Source: Carnobacterium_B sp040274945 (lineage in GTDB: Bacteria > Bacillota > Bacilli > Lactobacillales > Carnobacteriaceae). Taken from it: a stretch of DNA of 64,000 nucleotides. Location of the stretch: contig NZ_JBEMAR010000009.1 of the NCBI RefSeq assembly GCF_040274945.1, positions 1-64,000 on the forward strand. The letters run 5' to 3'. Of the stretch, positions 1 through 8,303 are shown one piece after another. A program made the position numbers and the translations under genes. Below the pieces are notes generated by a model. It was not told the origin of the DNA. It saw only the letters and a program-made list of their open reading frames with translations, and searched no databases. Each line of letters opens with the position of its first letter. The stretch's first letter is position 1.

Positions 1-105
1 CTCACATTTGGTTCGTCTTACTTTGTTTAGTTTTCAAAGGTCTAAAGCTTGTTGTCGCGTTTCTGACAACTTCTAAATAATACAATAGTTTTTAAATTTC
101 GTCAA
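1..105 (-). promoter_or_regulatory. rRNA operon leader with P2-type promoter (16S lies beyond the left edge)
   Basis: Read on the minus strand, the first 105 bases look like the 5' leader of a Gram-positive rrn operon. A TTGACG -35 box (100-105) is separated by exactly 17 bp from a TATTAT -10 box (77-82). Downstream come a GTTGTC...GACAAC stem-loop (51-70) and a CTTTGAAAACT element (29-39) that matches the conserved boxA antitermination signal of Firmicutes rrn leaders. The 16S gene itself would start to the left of base 1 and cannot be seen, so the rrn assignment is inferred from promoter quality plus boxA. Confidence 0.7.
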
Positions 106-173
106 GCTTTTTTATTTTATTTTTGAATAAATATCCAAAAACGTTTTTTGCATTTAGCTTAGCGACATTTATT

Positions 174-203
174 AGATTACCACAATCTGTAACAGACTGT
201 CAA
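174..203 (-). promoter_or_regulatory. Putative upstream rrn promoter (P1)
   Basis: On the minus strand a perfect TTGACA -35 (198-203) is followed after 18 bp by a weak TAATCT -10 (174-179). It lies about 95 bp upstream of the stronger promoter at 77-105, the tandem arrangement usual for rrn operons. The -10 matches consensus at only three positions. Confidence 0.4.
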
Positions 204-321
204 ATGAAATATTGATTTATTTAAGAATATTTTTTTCTTTATTGCCAGTGTTAAACTACTTGCAACATCAATTACTATAACAAGTCTAGCCCAGATGGTC
301 AACCATAAAGTTTACATTCTT

Positions 322-442
322 TACAAAAAAAATACAAAAGCGAACATTTATTTATTTGCAATTCGTGAAAAGACGTATATATATTCAAAGCGCTTTTCAC
401 ATCGGAACTATTGTAAATAAAAAAAGATTTTTGTTCGCTTTT
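322..442 (-). terminator. Nested inverted repeat ending the maltose operon
   Basis: An 11-bp perfect inverted repeat (AAAAGCGAACA at 336-346, TGTTCGCTTTT at 432-442) encloses a second 8-bp one (GTGAAAAG near 366-373, CTTTTCAC near 393-400). On the minus strand the outer stem is followed by a long T run (322-335). It lies just after the stop of the alpha-1,6-glucosidase gene and before the rrn promoters, so it probably isolates the two transcription units. The 85-base loop is long for an intrinsic terminator. Confidence 0.55.
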
Positions 443-456
443 TATTTTTAGTTGCG

Positions 457-2097
457 TTAGTGACTTTTCTTTAACTTATAAACAACCGATTCAAATGGTC
501 GTAATTCTAACTTATCTATTTTTTTACTACTATCCATATAATTACTGATTACAATAGTCTCAACTTTCCGGTCATCATCTTTATATATAGTTGGTTTCTC
601 ATAAAAATTAATAATGACTAGCCATGTTTCACCTTGATAACTTCTTTCATAAACAAAAAGTTGGGGATCATTTGGCAACAATTCTTTATAATCACCCCAT
701 ACAATCAGTTCGTGTTCTTTTCTTAAACGAATTAACTTTTTATAGTAGTTAAAAATGGATTCTTCGTTTTGTTGATCTTTTTTAACATTCAAATCTTGAT
801 AGTTAGGGTTGAGCGCCAACCAAGGAATCTCAGTGCTAAATCCTCCATTTAAAGACTCATCCCATGGAATCGGACGCCTAGCATTATCTCGTCCTTTTTT
901 ATTGATAGCACGAATAATCTCTTCTTTATTGTAACCTTGCTGCATTCGTTCATTGTACATATTAATACTTTCTATATCATTTACTTCTTCTATAGAAGAG
1001 ATTGGTGTATTCGTTAACCCTATTTCTTCACCTTGGTAGATATAAGGCGTTCCTTTAAGAAAATGTAAGAAAGTCGCAAACATCTTGGCGGAAACGACAC
1101 GATATTGTGGAGAATCATTGCCCCAACTAGATACAATGCGTGGAATATCATGATTGTTCCAAAATAAACTATTCCAGCCGTCTCCATCTAACGCTAACTG
1201 CCACTTTGTAAAAACTTGTTTTAATTTAATAAAGTCCAAGGGTCTTGTATCCCATTTAGGTTTACCAGGTTGTTCGTCTAAGCCAATATGTTCAAATTGA
1301 AAGACCATCGATAATTCATTGCGTTCAGGTGCGGAATATAATTTTGCATCTTCAGTCGTTACTCCCCAAGTCTCGCCTACTGTTAAAACGTCTAGCTTAC
1401 CAAATGTTTTCTGATGCATTTCTTGAAGGTATGTATGCAACATTGGACCATTACCAGTAATGAGTTCATCTGGAATTTTTCCAATCAGATCAATGACATC
1501 CATTCGAAATCCACCGATCCCTTTATCCAGCCAAAAATTCATCATTTGCCAAATTTCATTGCGAACTTTTGGATTCTCCCAATTTAAATCCGGCTGTTTC
1601 TTACTATATAAATGCAAATAATATTGATTGGTTTGTTTATCCAACTCCCATGCCGATCCACTGAAGATGGACGTTAACTCATTAGGAGGCATATCACTGG
1701 GTTGTCCATCCCGCCAAATATAATAGTCTCGATATCCATTGTCTTTATTTTTTCGTGATTCTATAAACCAAGAATGCTCATCAGAAGTATGATTGACAAC
1801 TAGATCCATAACAATCCGAATTCCGTATTCATTGGCCTTTTGAATGAGCTCATCCATATCATCCATTGTTCCGAATTCTGGAGAAATTGCTTGATAATCG
1901 CTAATGTCGTATCCATTATCATCATTAGGAGATTGATAAACTGGACTTAACCAGATAGCATCTATCCCTAAATCAGCTAAATAGCTTAAGCGTTGAATAA
2001 TACCTTGAATATCGCCTATTCCATCTCCATTGCTATCTTGAAAACTTCTAGGATAGATTTGATATACAACAGAACTATGCCACCATTTTTTTTCCAC
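457..2097 (-). CDS. dexB: Oligo-1,6-/glucan 1,6-alpha-glucosidase (GH13, DexB/MalL-like)
   Basis: A cytoplasmic GH13 alpha-glucosidase of 546 residues that releases glucose from alpha-1,6-linked isomalto-oligosaccharides and branch stubs. Conserved regions are VNHTSD (101-106), the nucleophile Asp200 in GFRMDVIDLI, the acid/base Glu242 in VGETWG and Asp317 in NNHD. The residue after the nucleophile is Val201; in this family Val marks alpha-1,6 specificity, whereas Ala or Thr marks alpha-1,4. The sequence closely resembles streptococcal DexB as I remember it. The start is GTG, preceded by AAGGAG nine bases upstream. It is the last gene of the maltose operon, 13 bp after pgmB. TreA-type (trehalose-6-phosphate) activity is less likely because no PTS gene is adjacent. 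Confidence 0.88.
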   Translation of the reverse strand: MEKKWWHSSVVYQIYPRSFQDSNGDGIGDIQGIIQRLSYLADLGIDAIWLSPVYQSPNDDNGYDISDYQAISPEFGTMDDMDELIQKANEYGIRIVMDLVVNHTSDEHSWFIESRKNKDNGYRDYYIWRDGQPSDMPPNELTSIFSGSAWELDKQTNQYYLHLYSKKQPDLNWENPKVRNEIWQMMNFWLDKGIGGFRMDVIDLIGKIPDELITGNGPMLHTYLQEMHQKTFGKLDVLTVGETWGVTTEDAKLYSAPERNELSMVFQFEHIGLDEQPGKPKWDTRPLDFIKLKQVFTKWQLALDGDGWNSLFWNNHDIPRIVSSWGNDSPQYRVVSAKMFATFLHFLKGTPYIYQGEEIGLTNTPISSIEEVNDIESINMYNERMQQGYNKEEIIRAINKKGRDNARRPIPWDESLNGGFSTEIPWLALNPNYQDLNVKKDQQNEESIFNYYKKLIRLRKEHELIVWGDYKELLPNDPQLFVYERSYQGETWLVIINFYEKPTIYKDDDRKVETIVISNYMDSSKKIDKLELRPFESVVYKLKKSH

Positions 2098-2110
2098 TAT
2101 CGATCACTCC

Positions 2111-2770
2111 TTAGTTAGTTGCTTTTTTTAAAATGTCACTTAATTTCAACTCACTTGTATCTGACACAGCATAATCAGCGTTTTTCATCATCTCTTTTGT
2201 ACCTACACCTACAGAAAAAATCCCGGCCGCATTAATTGATTCAATGCCAGCTTGAGCATCTTCCACACCTACACATTCTTCTGTCTTTAACTGTAATTGT
2301 TCTGCACCTTTAATAAAAATTTCCGGATCCGGTTTTCCATTAGCTAATGATGCAGGATCAACTACCGTATCAAATAAATCTGCTATTCCAAGTTTCTCCA
2401 TTATGACTGGTCCATTTTTACTGGCAGATGCTAACGCTAATCGAATGTTTTCTTTTTTTAGATCTGCTAGTAAATCTGCTATTCCGGGCAATAAATCATT
2501 AGGTGTAACACTTAAGATCAACTTTTTGTAATCTTCATCTTTTTCATTTGCTAATTGTTCTTTTTCTTCAACAGAATACTTTTCCGTTTGATTGCCTATT
2601 GCTAAGATGCGCTCTAGAGAATCCATTCGACTGATCCCTTTTAGTTGCTCATTCATTTCACGGTCAAGCGGAATACCTAATTTATTTGCCATTCTTTTCC
2701 AAGCTTGGTAATGATACTCAGCAGTATCTGTCAAAACACCATCCAAATCAAAAATAAATCCTTTAATCAT
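2111..2770 (-). CDS. pgmB: Beta-phosphoglucomutase
   Basis: A HAD-superfamily mutase of 219 residues, the usual family length, that converts beta-glucose-1-phosphate to glucose-6-phosphate through beta-glucose-1,6-bisphosphate. The N-terminal FDLDGVLTDTAEYH holds the phosphorylated Asp8 and the acid/base Asp10. The cap domain follows (about 15-90), then the SAS motif near 115-118 and GVEDAQAGIESINAAG (about 168-183), which carries the Mg-binding acidic residues. It lies directly after the maltose phosphorylase gene, whose product it consumes, and this pairing fixes the beta-anomer assignment. An AAGGAG ribosome binding site precedes the ATG. A hairpin lies between it and mapA. Confidence 0.95.
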   Translation of the reverse strand: MIKGFIFDLDGVLTDTAEYHYQAWKRMANKLGIPLDREMNEQLKGISRMDSLERILAIGNQTEKYSVEEKEQLANEKDEDYKKLILSVTPNDLLPGIADLLADLKKENIRLALASASKNGPVIMEKLGIADLFDTVVDPASLANGKPDPEIFIKGAEQLQLKTEECVGVEDAQAGIESINAAGIFSVGVGTKEMMKNADYAVSDTSELKLSDILKKATN

Positions 2771-2798
2771 TTGCTAACTGCTCCTTTTTAACAATAAT

Positions 2799-2835
2799 AA
2801 AAGCTATCAAATGAATTTATCAATTTGATAGCTTT
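2799..2835 (-). terminator. Hairpin between mapA and pgmB (possible attenuator)
   Basis: A 12-13-bp near-perfect inverted repeat (AAGCTATCAAAT and ATTTGATAGCTT) lies in the 97-bp gap between the mapA stop and the pgmB start. On the minus strand the second arm is followed by TTTTATTATTG, a modest T run. It could partly terminate transcription or stabilise the mapA mRNA end, lowering pgmB expression relative to mapA. Confidence 0.6.
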
Positions 2836-2867
2836 CTATTGATTGCTTTTTTAAATTCAACATTTTG

Positions 2868-5159
2868 TTATTTAATTGTCTGGAAAAACCGAATCGGACT
2901 TTCAACTACATCTGACAACACCATTTCTTGATCATATAAAGTAAGGTCAAGCGGCTCGCCTTCTTCTAAACGGACGCTCACAGTTTCTTGTGTCACCGAG
3001 ATATGAAGCAAACGTCCGCGGTACTTGATCATAAAGTTATATTCTGTCCAGTTTTCCGGACAAAAAGGTTTGAAAATCAGTTTACCATTGAATGTACGCA
3101 TACCGGCAAATCCTTGAACAATAGCCAACCATCCGCCACTCATTGAAGTAATGTGCAGTCCATCTTCAGTATCATTGTTGTAGTTATCTAAATCTAAACG
3201 AGCTGTACGTGCATACAATTCAACCGCTTTTTCTTTTTTGCCAAGTTCTGCTGCTAAAATAGCGTGGATGGATGCAGAAAGTGAAGACTCATGAACCGTC
3301 ATTGGCTCATAGAAATTAAAGTTGGCTTCTTTTTCTTCTAAAGTAAACTCGTCGTTCAAATAATAAATACCTTGTAAGACATCCGCTTGCTTGATAAAAC
3401 AAGAGCGTAAAATTTTATCCCATGACCAATGTTGATTGATGGGCCTTTCAGTAGGATCAAGGTCAGTAGTTGTCAGCAAATCTTTGTCTAAAAAGGTATC
3501 GTGTTGCACGAAGACATTTAATTCATCGTCGTGTGGGTAATACATCTTTTCAATAATGTCTTCCCATTTAGACATTTCTTCATCCTTTAGATACAATTCA
3601 TTTACTACAATTGGAGAAACTTTTTTTAGACTTTCCAATGTATAGCGTAAAGTCCAAGCCGCCATCGTATTTGTGTACCAATTATTGTTAATATTGTTTT
3701 CATATTCGTTCGGACCTGTAACGCCATGAATCATGTAGTGATTATTTCGTTTAGAGAAATGCACACGGTCAGCCCAGAAACGTGAGATTGCAACCAACAT
3801 TTCAATCCCTTTAGTTGTTAAGAAAGTTTCATCACCAGTATAGTTCGTGTAATTATAGATTGCATACGCAATCGTGCTGTTTCGATGAATCTCTTCAAAA
3901 GTAATTTCCCATTCATTATGACTCTCGATACCATTAAATGTCACCATTGGATACAAAGCTCCTTGCAAGCCTTGTTGTTTAGCATTATGAAACGCACCTG
4001 GTAGTTGATTGTGTCGATAAGTAAGCAATTGTTCTGAAACCTTTTCATCAGCTACTGATAAGTACATAGGCAAAATGAAAGCTTCCGTATCCCAATAAGT
4101 AGCTCCGCCATATTTTTCGCCCGTGAAACCTTTTGGACCAATATTCAAACGGTTATCTTCACCATAATAAGTAGAAAACAATTGGAATATGCTAAATCGA
4201 ATTCCTTGCTGACTTTCAGCATCTCCTTCAATCACCACATCGGCTTTGTGCCAACGTTCTTCCCAGATTGCTATGTGCTCTGCTTCTACTGCTTCTACAC
4301 CTAATGCGAGAGCTTGATCCAAGATTTCTGCAGCTACTGCCTTTTGATTTTCAGGTTGCACATCACGGCTTGTCAACACACTGACATATTTCGTCACTTT
4401 GGCTTTCTCACCAGCAACTAATTTATAAGTGATTTTTTCTTCCACTTGCATAAATCCTTCAGAAAATTCTCTTCTTTCATAATTTTCTGCACTACTTTCC
4501 ATCATAGTTGTTACAGTAAATTGTTCTACTCCAAAAGGATTTTCAATCGTTTTAGTCGTTAGACTACTTTTTTCACCTGAAACACGTTTCATTTCCAACC
4601 AAAAATTTTCTTCATAGTTGCTGTCTTCATTTTTAACATTGCCGTCCATCTTCGGTATGAAAATGATTGTTGCATCGCCTTTTAAGACTTCAGCTGTAAC
4701 TTCAACAACTGCTAATTCTTTTGTCGCAACACTCACAAAACGCTTAAAGGTAAAACGGATTTCTTTTTCTCCTTCAACCCATGTATATGAGCGATACAAA
4801 ATGCCTTTTTTCATGTCTAAATCTATTTCATAGTCTTTTACTTCATCGATCGCCAAATCAACTTTGCGGTCGTTTACCATTAATTCGACAGGAATGAAAT
4901 TTGTGGCATTGATCACTTTTCCAAAATACTCTGGGTAACCGTTTTTCCACCAGCCGACTCTCGTTTTATCCGGAAACCAGACACCTGCAAGGTACGTTCC
5001 TAAATGAGAATCACCTGAATAACCTTCTTCAAAGTTTCCCCGCATCCCCATGTACCCATTTCCAATGGATGTTAAACTTTCTTGTAGTCTTTTATCTGTT
5101 CTATCTAAGTTTGTTGACTTTACTCTCCATGGGTCAACATCAAATAAACGCTTAATCAT
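2868..5159 (-). CDS. mapA: Maltose phosphorylase (GH65)
   Basis: A cytoplasmic GH65 inverting phosphorylase of 763 residues that splits maltose with phosphate into glucose and beta-glucose-1-phosphate. The order is an N-terminal beta-sandwich (about 1-270), a linker helix, an (alpha/alpha)6 barrel (about 320-690) and a C-terminal beta-sheet domain. The catalytic Glu485 lies in TGPNEYENN, almost the same position as Glu487 of the characterised Lactobacillus brevis enzyme. The start overlaps the end of malA by 8 bp and has a GGAGG nine bases upstream. With pgmB downstream it forms the energy-saving phosphorolytic maltose route of lactic acid bacteria. Trehalose or kojibiose phosphorylase is possible by family but contradicted by the operon. 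Confidence 0.94.
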   Translation of the reverse strand: MIKRLFDVDPWRVKSTNLDRTDKRLQESLTSIGNGYMGMRGNFEEGYSGDSHLGTYLAGVWFPDKTRVGWWKNGYPEYFGKVINATNFIPVELMVNDRKVDLAIDEVKDYEIDLDMKKGILYRSYTWVEGEKEIRFTFKRFVSVATKELAVVEVTAEVLKGDATIIFIPKMDGNVKNEDSNYEENFWLEMKRVSGEKSSLTTKTIENPFGVEQFTVTTMMESSAENYERREFSEGFMQVEEKITYKLVAGEKAKVTKYVSVLTSRDVQPENQKAVAAEILDQALALGVEAVEAEHIAIWEERWHKADVVIEGDAESQQGIRFSIFQLFSTYYGEDNRLNIGPKGFTGEKYGGATYWDTEAFILPMYLSVADEKVSEQLLTYRHNQLPGAFHNAKQQGLQGALYPMVTFNGIESHNEWEITFEEIHRNSTIAYAIYNYTNYTGDETFLTTKGIEMLVAISRFWADRVHFSKRNNHYMIHGVTGPNEYENNINNNWYTNTMAAWTLRYTLESLKKVSPIVVNELYLKDEEMSKWEDIIEKMYYPHDDELNVFVQHDTFLDKDLLTTTDLDPTERPINQHWSWDKILRSCFIKQADVLQGIYYLNDEFTLEEKEANFNFYEPMTVHESSLSASIHAILAAELGKKEKAVELYARTARLDLDNYNNDTEDGLHITSMSGGWLAIVQGFAGMRTFNGKLIFKPFCPENWTEYNFMIKYRGRLLHISVTQETVSVRLEEGEPLDLTLYDQEMVLSDVVESPIRFFQTIK

Positions 5160-6012
5160 GTGCTTTTACCTCCAAATGCTTTTTTAGATTTTTCTCATTC
5201 GTTGCATCATTAAATTTTGTTTGGTAAAAAACAAACAGAAGCATAATCACTAATCCTACCGATTGAATCATTAGCAGAATAATGATGTCAAATTGAATCA
5301 ACCCGATCAACAGCCCTATGAATGATGGCAATCCGATACAATTAATTAAAAGATTGACCGATTCTTTATAGGTTTTAATAGAAGAAAATTGACTTTTTCT
5401 TGTCAAATACAAAAAGATAGCTGATCCAAACGTTAGAAAGAACGTACTAATCAATGTAATGGTGAATACAAGAAACATCAATGTTGCTATAGTATATCCT
5501 TTGTTTTTGATAAACCATTGTCGCGAAAGGGCATCTTTTAATTCATTCCCATTCGTGACTTTTGTTAGATCGAAATCTTTTGTATATGGAATAGTTGAGA
5601 CATCCTGACTGCCTTCTTTAATCAGGAATTCGTCCTTTTGAAAAATCAGTGCATTTTCAGACTTTAGTGCTTCTGTCATCTCGTCTTCTGTCAACAAACC
5701 ACTAACCGTACCATTTTCAGATGAAAGCATAAATGATTCTGGTAACGTTAATGTTCCATTCTTATATTGACCTTCTTGTAGTTTTAAAACGACTGCTTCA
5801 TCTATTAAGCCAAATGAACCAGGTAACGTTCCTTCAACTGGAAAAGTATCCAATTTCATATAATTTAATGATACTGGAATCATCAATAAACTATTAACAA
5901 AAAGCAACACAACAAAAATTTGAAACCAATTTAGTTGATGCCGATTTTTAAATACTTTTCTAGGAGACCAAATACTTTTAAAATAATTTAACGGGAATGC
6001 ATCAGTTTTCAT
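5152..6012 (-). CDS. malA: Maltodextrin-utilization membrane protein (DUF1189, MalA-like)
   Basis: A DUF1189 membrane protein of about 286 residues. It has an N-terminal transmembrane helix (about 30-50), an extracytoplasmic region of some 110 residues, then a block of three to four helices (about 170-270) and a charged cytoplasmic tail. The family occurs in maltodextrin operons of Firmicutes (MalA of streptococci, YvdJ of Bacillus), but its molecular role is unknown. I placed the start at the internal ATG (6012), preceded by GAAGTG; the longer reading from 6042 has no ribosome binding site. It sits between malG and mapA and overlaps mapA by 8 bp, so it is translationally coupled. Confidence 0.78.
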   Translation of the reverse strand: MKTDAFPLNYFKSIWSPRKVFKNRHQLNWFQIFVVLLFVNSLLMIPVSLNYMKLDTFPVEGTLPGSFGLIDEAVVLKLQEGQYKNGTLTLPESFMLSSENGTVSGLLTEDEMTEALKSENALIFQKDEFLIKEGSQDVSTIPYTKDFDLTKVTNGNELKDALSRQWFIKNKGYTIATLMFLVFTITLISTFFLTFGSAIFLYLTRKSQFSSIKTYKESVNLLINCIGLPSFIGLLIGLIQFDIIILLMIQSVGLVIMLLFVFYQTKFNDATNEKNLKKHLEVKAHD

Positions 6013-6054
6013 TGTTTCACTTCTTTTCTTTTTAAAGTTCATATATTGAGATGA

Positions 6055-6906
6055 TTATCCTTTTGTTCCTCCAGTAGTCAGACCAGAAACAAAATTCTTT
6101 TGTAGTAAGAAGAACAATACAGATATTGGAACAGCAATCAAAATCGCACCAGCTGCAAATAAAGCTACTTTTTGGTCTTGCGGGTTGCTAATAAACGTTT
6201 GTAATCCTACTGCGACTGTAATTTTCTCTGGACTTCTTAGCAAGAATCTAGCCAGCATGTAATCACCAAATGGAGTCATAAATGCCCAAAGTGCTTGCAC
6301 AGCAATCATGGGACGTACAAGCGGAAGTACGATTTGCCAAAAAATCCTAAAATGTCCAGCTCCGTCTAGCTTAGCTGACTCATCCAAATCTTTTGGAACT
6401 GTATCAAAATACCCTTTCATTAACCACGTATTCATCGGTATTCCTCCACCAATGTATAACATAGTTAAGAACCAAAATTGATCCAATGCTTCTAAAAGTA
6501 ATGCCATAACATAAAAGGCAGTTAATGCAGCCATTGTTGGCACCATTTGAATAACAAGGAAAAACATCAAACTTTTTTTCCTTCCCAAAAAGTTGTAACG
6601 GCTATAGGCATATCCAGCAATCGTAACCAATGCTACTTGAATGACCATAGTGGAAACAGCTACCATCAAAGTATTTTTATACCATGTGCCGTACAGCGTA
6701 TCTTGAAATAAACGGGTGAAGTTAGATAACGTCCATTCTGAATTTAGATCTAATGAGAACGCCGTTATATTACCAGATTTAAATGCAGAACTAGCTGTAA
6801 TCAGTAACGGATAGATGATAATGATCGCCAAAGCGATCATATAGACGTAAGTGAAAAATTGACTAAGGAAACGAGAAGTCTTTTGAGATTTAACTAATTT
6901 ATTCAT
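6055..6906 (-). CDS. malG: Maltodextrin ABC transporter permease MalG
   Basis: The second inner-membrane permease of the maltose/maltodextrin ABC importer, about 283 residues with six predicted helices. The EAA loop that docks the ATPase is visible as LDESAKLDGAGHFRIFWQ around residues 180-200. The first helix starts near residue 20. I chose the ATG at 6906 because GGAGG (6916-6920) lies nine bases upstream. That start is one base past the malF stop, so the two genes are tightly coupled. No ATP-binding subunit is encoded in the window, so MalFG probably use a shared MsmK-type ATPase from elsewhere. Confidence 0.92.
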   Translation of the reverse strand: MNKLVKSQKTSRFLSQFFTYVYMIALAIIIIYPLLITASSAFKSGNITAFSLDLNSEWTLSNFTRLFQDTLYGTWYKNTLMVAVSTMVIQVALVTIAGYAYSRYNFLGRKKSLMFFLVIQMVPTMAALTAFYVMALLLEALDQFWFLTMLYIGGGIPMNTWLMKGYFDTVPKDLDESAKLDGAGHFRIFWQIVLPLVRPMIAVQALWAFMTPFGDYMLARFLLRSPEKITVAVGLQTFISNPQDQKVALFAAGAILIAVPISVLFFLLQKNFVSGLTTGGTKG

Positions 6907-6907
6907 A

Positions 6908-8218
6908 TTATGCATCCTCCATATTAAATGCATTTGTTTTCTTGAAGACTAACAAGGAAACAGTGATAACTAAAGCTGAAATGATCAAGGTGATTGCAGC
7001 TGCCATTGAATATTGTGGCGAAGTTCCGGTCGTTAATTTATAGATCCAGGATATCAAGATATCTGTAGCACCTGCACCACCACCGACACTTCCTGGCCCA
7101 CCATTATTAAAGAGATAGATCATTGAAAAGTTATTGAAGTTTCCAGTGTATTGTGTAATAAACGTTGGAGCAGCTACCATGAATACCATCGGCATTGTAA
7201 TTTCTCTGAAACGCTGAAACGCGCTAGCTCCATCTATTTTGGCAGCTTCGTATAAATCTTCTGGAATAGATTGCAAAATACTTGTTGTCATAACATAAAT
7301 ATACGGGAACCCTAACCAGCCTTGAATCATGATAATAGCCATCTTAGACCAAAATGCATTTGTTTTCCAAGCGATTCTTCCTATTTCTACGAAGGGCAAA
7401 TTATTTATTAACGGAATAACTTGAGTATTGATTGCTCCGATACTATCGTTAAAAATGTTTGAAAAAGATAAAATTGTGATAAAAGCAGGTACCGCCCACG
7501 GGAGTAAGAAGATAACACCAAAGAATCGTTTCCCTTTAATAAAGGATTGATTGGCTATAACTGCTGTGAAAATTCCGATAACAATTTGTAAGGTTGTCGC
7601 ACTGAATGTCCAAATGATCGTCCAACTGAAAACAGACGTAAATGCATCCCTATAGGTACTTAGGAAGAAAATATTTACGAAGTTTTTCAAACCGATCCAG
7701 TCAATCAAAGATGCTGGTGGAATATGATAAAAATCATAGTTTGTAAATGCCATAAATAATGTAACCAACACGGGGAAAATAATGGTAAAGGCCATCATTA
7801 AGTAAGCAGGTATGATCAATAAGTAAGGAAAACCTGCATTATAGACATTCCACATGACTTCTTTAGCGGTCACATTAACTTTTTGTCCATTATTCCAACT
7901 GTTAGCTACACGTTTAGCATCATATATATTTAATGCGTAAAAGGCTAAGAAGATAATCGTTATGATGAGTTGAAGTGTTCCTTCTATCATAATAAATAAT
8001 GAATGATCTTCCATTGGAGTGCTTCCTAAAGTAATAAGTCCGTTAAATGCATCAATACCAAAAACGATCATCTCGACAATAAATGCGACAAAAATAGCTA
8101 AAAATACAATTCCTTTAAACCGTTGTCCGTTATAAAGCTGTCCTAAACCTGGTATTATTGAGTACAACATTGCTTTTTTTTCGTTTTTCCCATTCTGAGG
8201 TTTTGTCTGAGAAGACAT
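6908..8218 (-). CDS. malF: Maltodextrin ABC transporter permease MalF
   Basis: The first permease of the maltodextrin importer, 436 residues. Like other Firmicutes MalF/MalC proteins it has an N-terminal membrane extension: a short hydrophobic GLGQLYNGQRFKGI segment near residue 25 and two helices before residue 105. The transport core of about six helices follows (from about 130). The EAA loop reads EDLYEAAKIDGASAFQRF around residues 320-340. A good AAGGAGG lies before the ATG. It follows malE1, from which it is separated by a hairpin, and is coupled to malG. Confidence 0.92.
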   Translation of the reverse strand: MSSQTKPQNGKNEKKAMLYSIIPGLGQLYNGQRFKGIVFLAIFVAFIVEMIVFGIDAFNGLITLGSTPMEDHSLFIMIEGTLQLIITIIFLAFYALNIYDAKRVANSWNNGQKVNVTAKEVMWNVYNAGFPYLLIIPAYLMMAFTIIFPVLVTLFMAFTNYDFYHIPPASLIDWIGLKNFVNIFFLSTYRDAFTSVFSWTIIWTFSATTLQIVIGIFTAVIANQSFIKGKRFFGVIFLLPWAVPAFITILSFSNIFNDSIGAINTQVIPLINNLPFVEIGRIAWKTNAFWSKMAIIMIQGWLGFPYIYVMTTSILQSIPEDLYEAAKIDGASAFQRFREITMPMVFMVAAPTFITQYTGNFNNFSMIYLFNNGGPGSVGGGAGATDILISWIYKLTTGTSPQYSMAAAITLIISALVITVSLLVFKKTNAFNMEDA

Positions 8219-8247
8219 TTTAAACTCCTCCTTTTTCTTTTAACATT

Positions 8248-8281
8248 TTTCGGCAGAGAACAATTGCATCCTCTGCCGAAA
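8248..8281 (-). other. malE-malF intercistronic hairpin
   Basis: A perfect 11-bp inverted repeat (TTTCGGCAGAG at 8248-8258, CTCTGCCGAAA at 8271-8281) lies in the gap between malE1 and malF. On the minus strand no clear T run follows the second arm, so it looks more like an mRNA-stabilising or partial-attenuation hairpin than a full terminator. Such a hairpin after the binding-protein gene is a common way to express it above the permeases. Confidence 0.7.
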
Positions 8282-8303
8282 CCTGTTCAATTTTAGTTAT
8301 GAT

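Noticed and set aside
384..400. cre-like sequence in the nested hairpin after the maltose operon
   Set aside because: The CAAAGCGCTTTT motif misses key cre positions and lies downstream of the gene, inside a hairpin.
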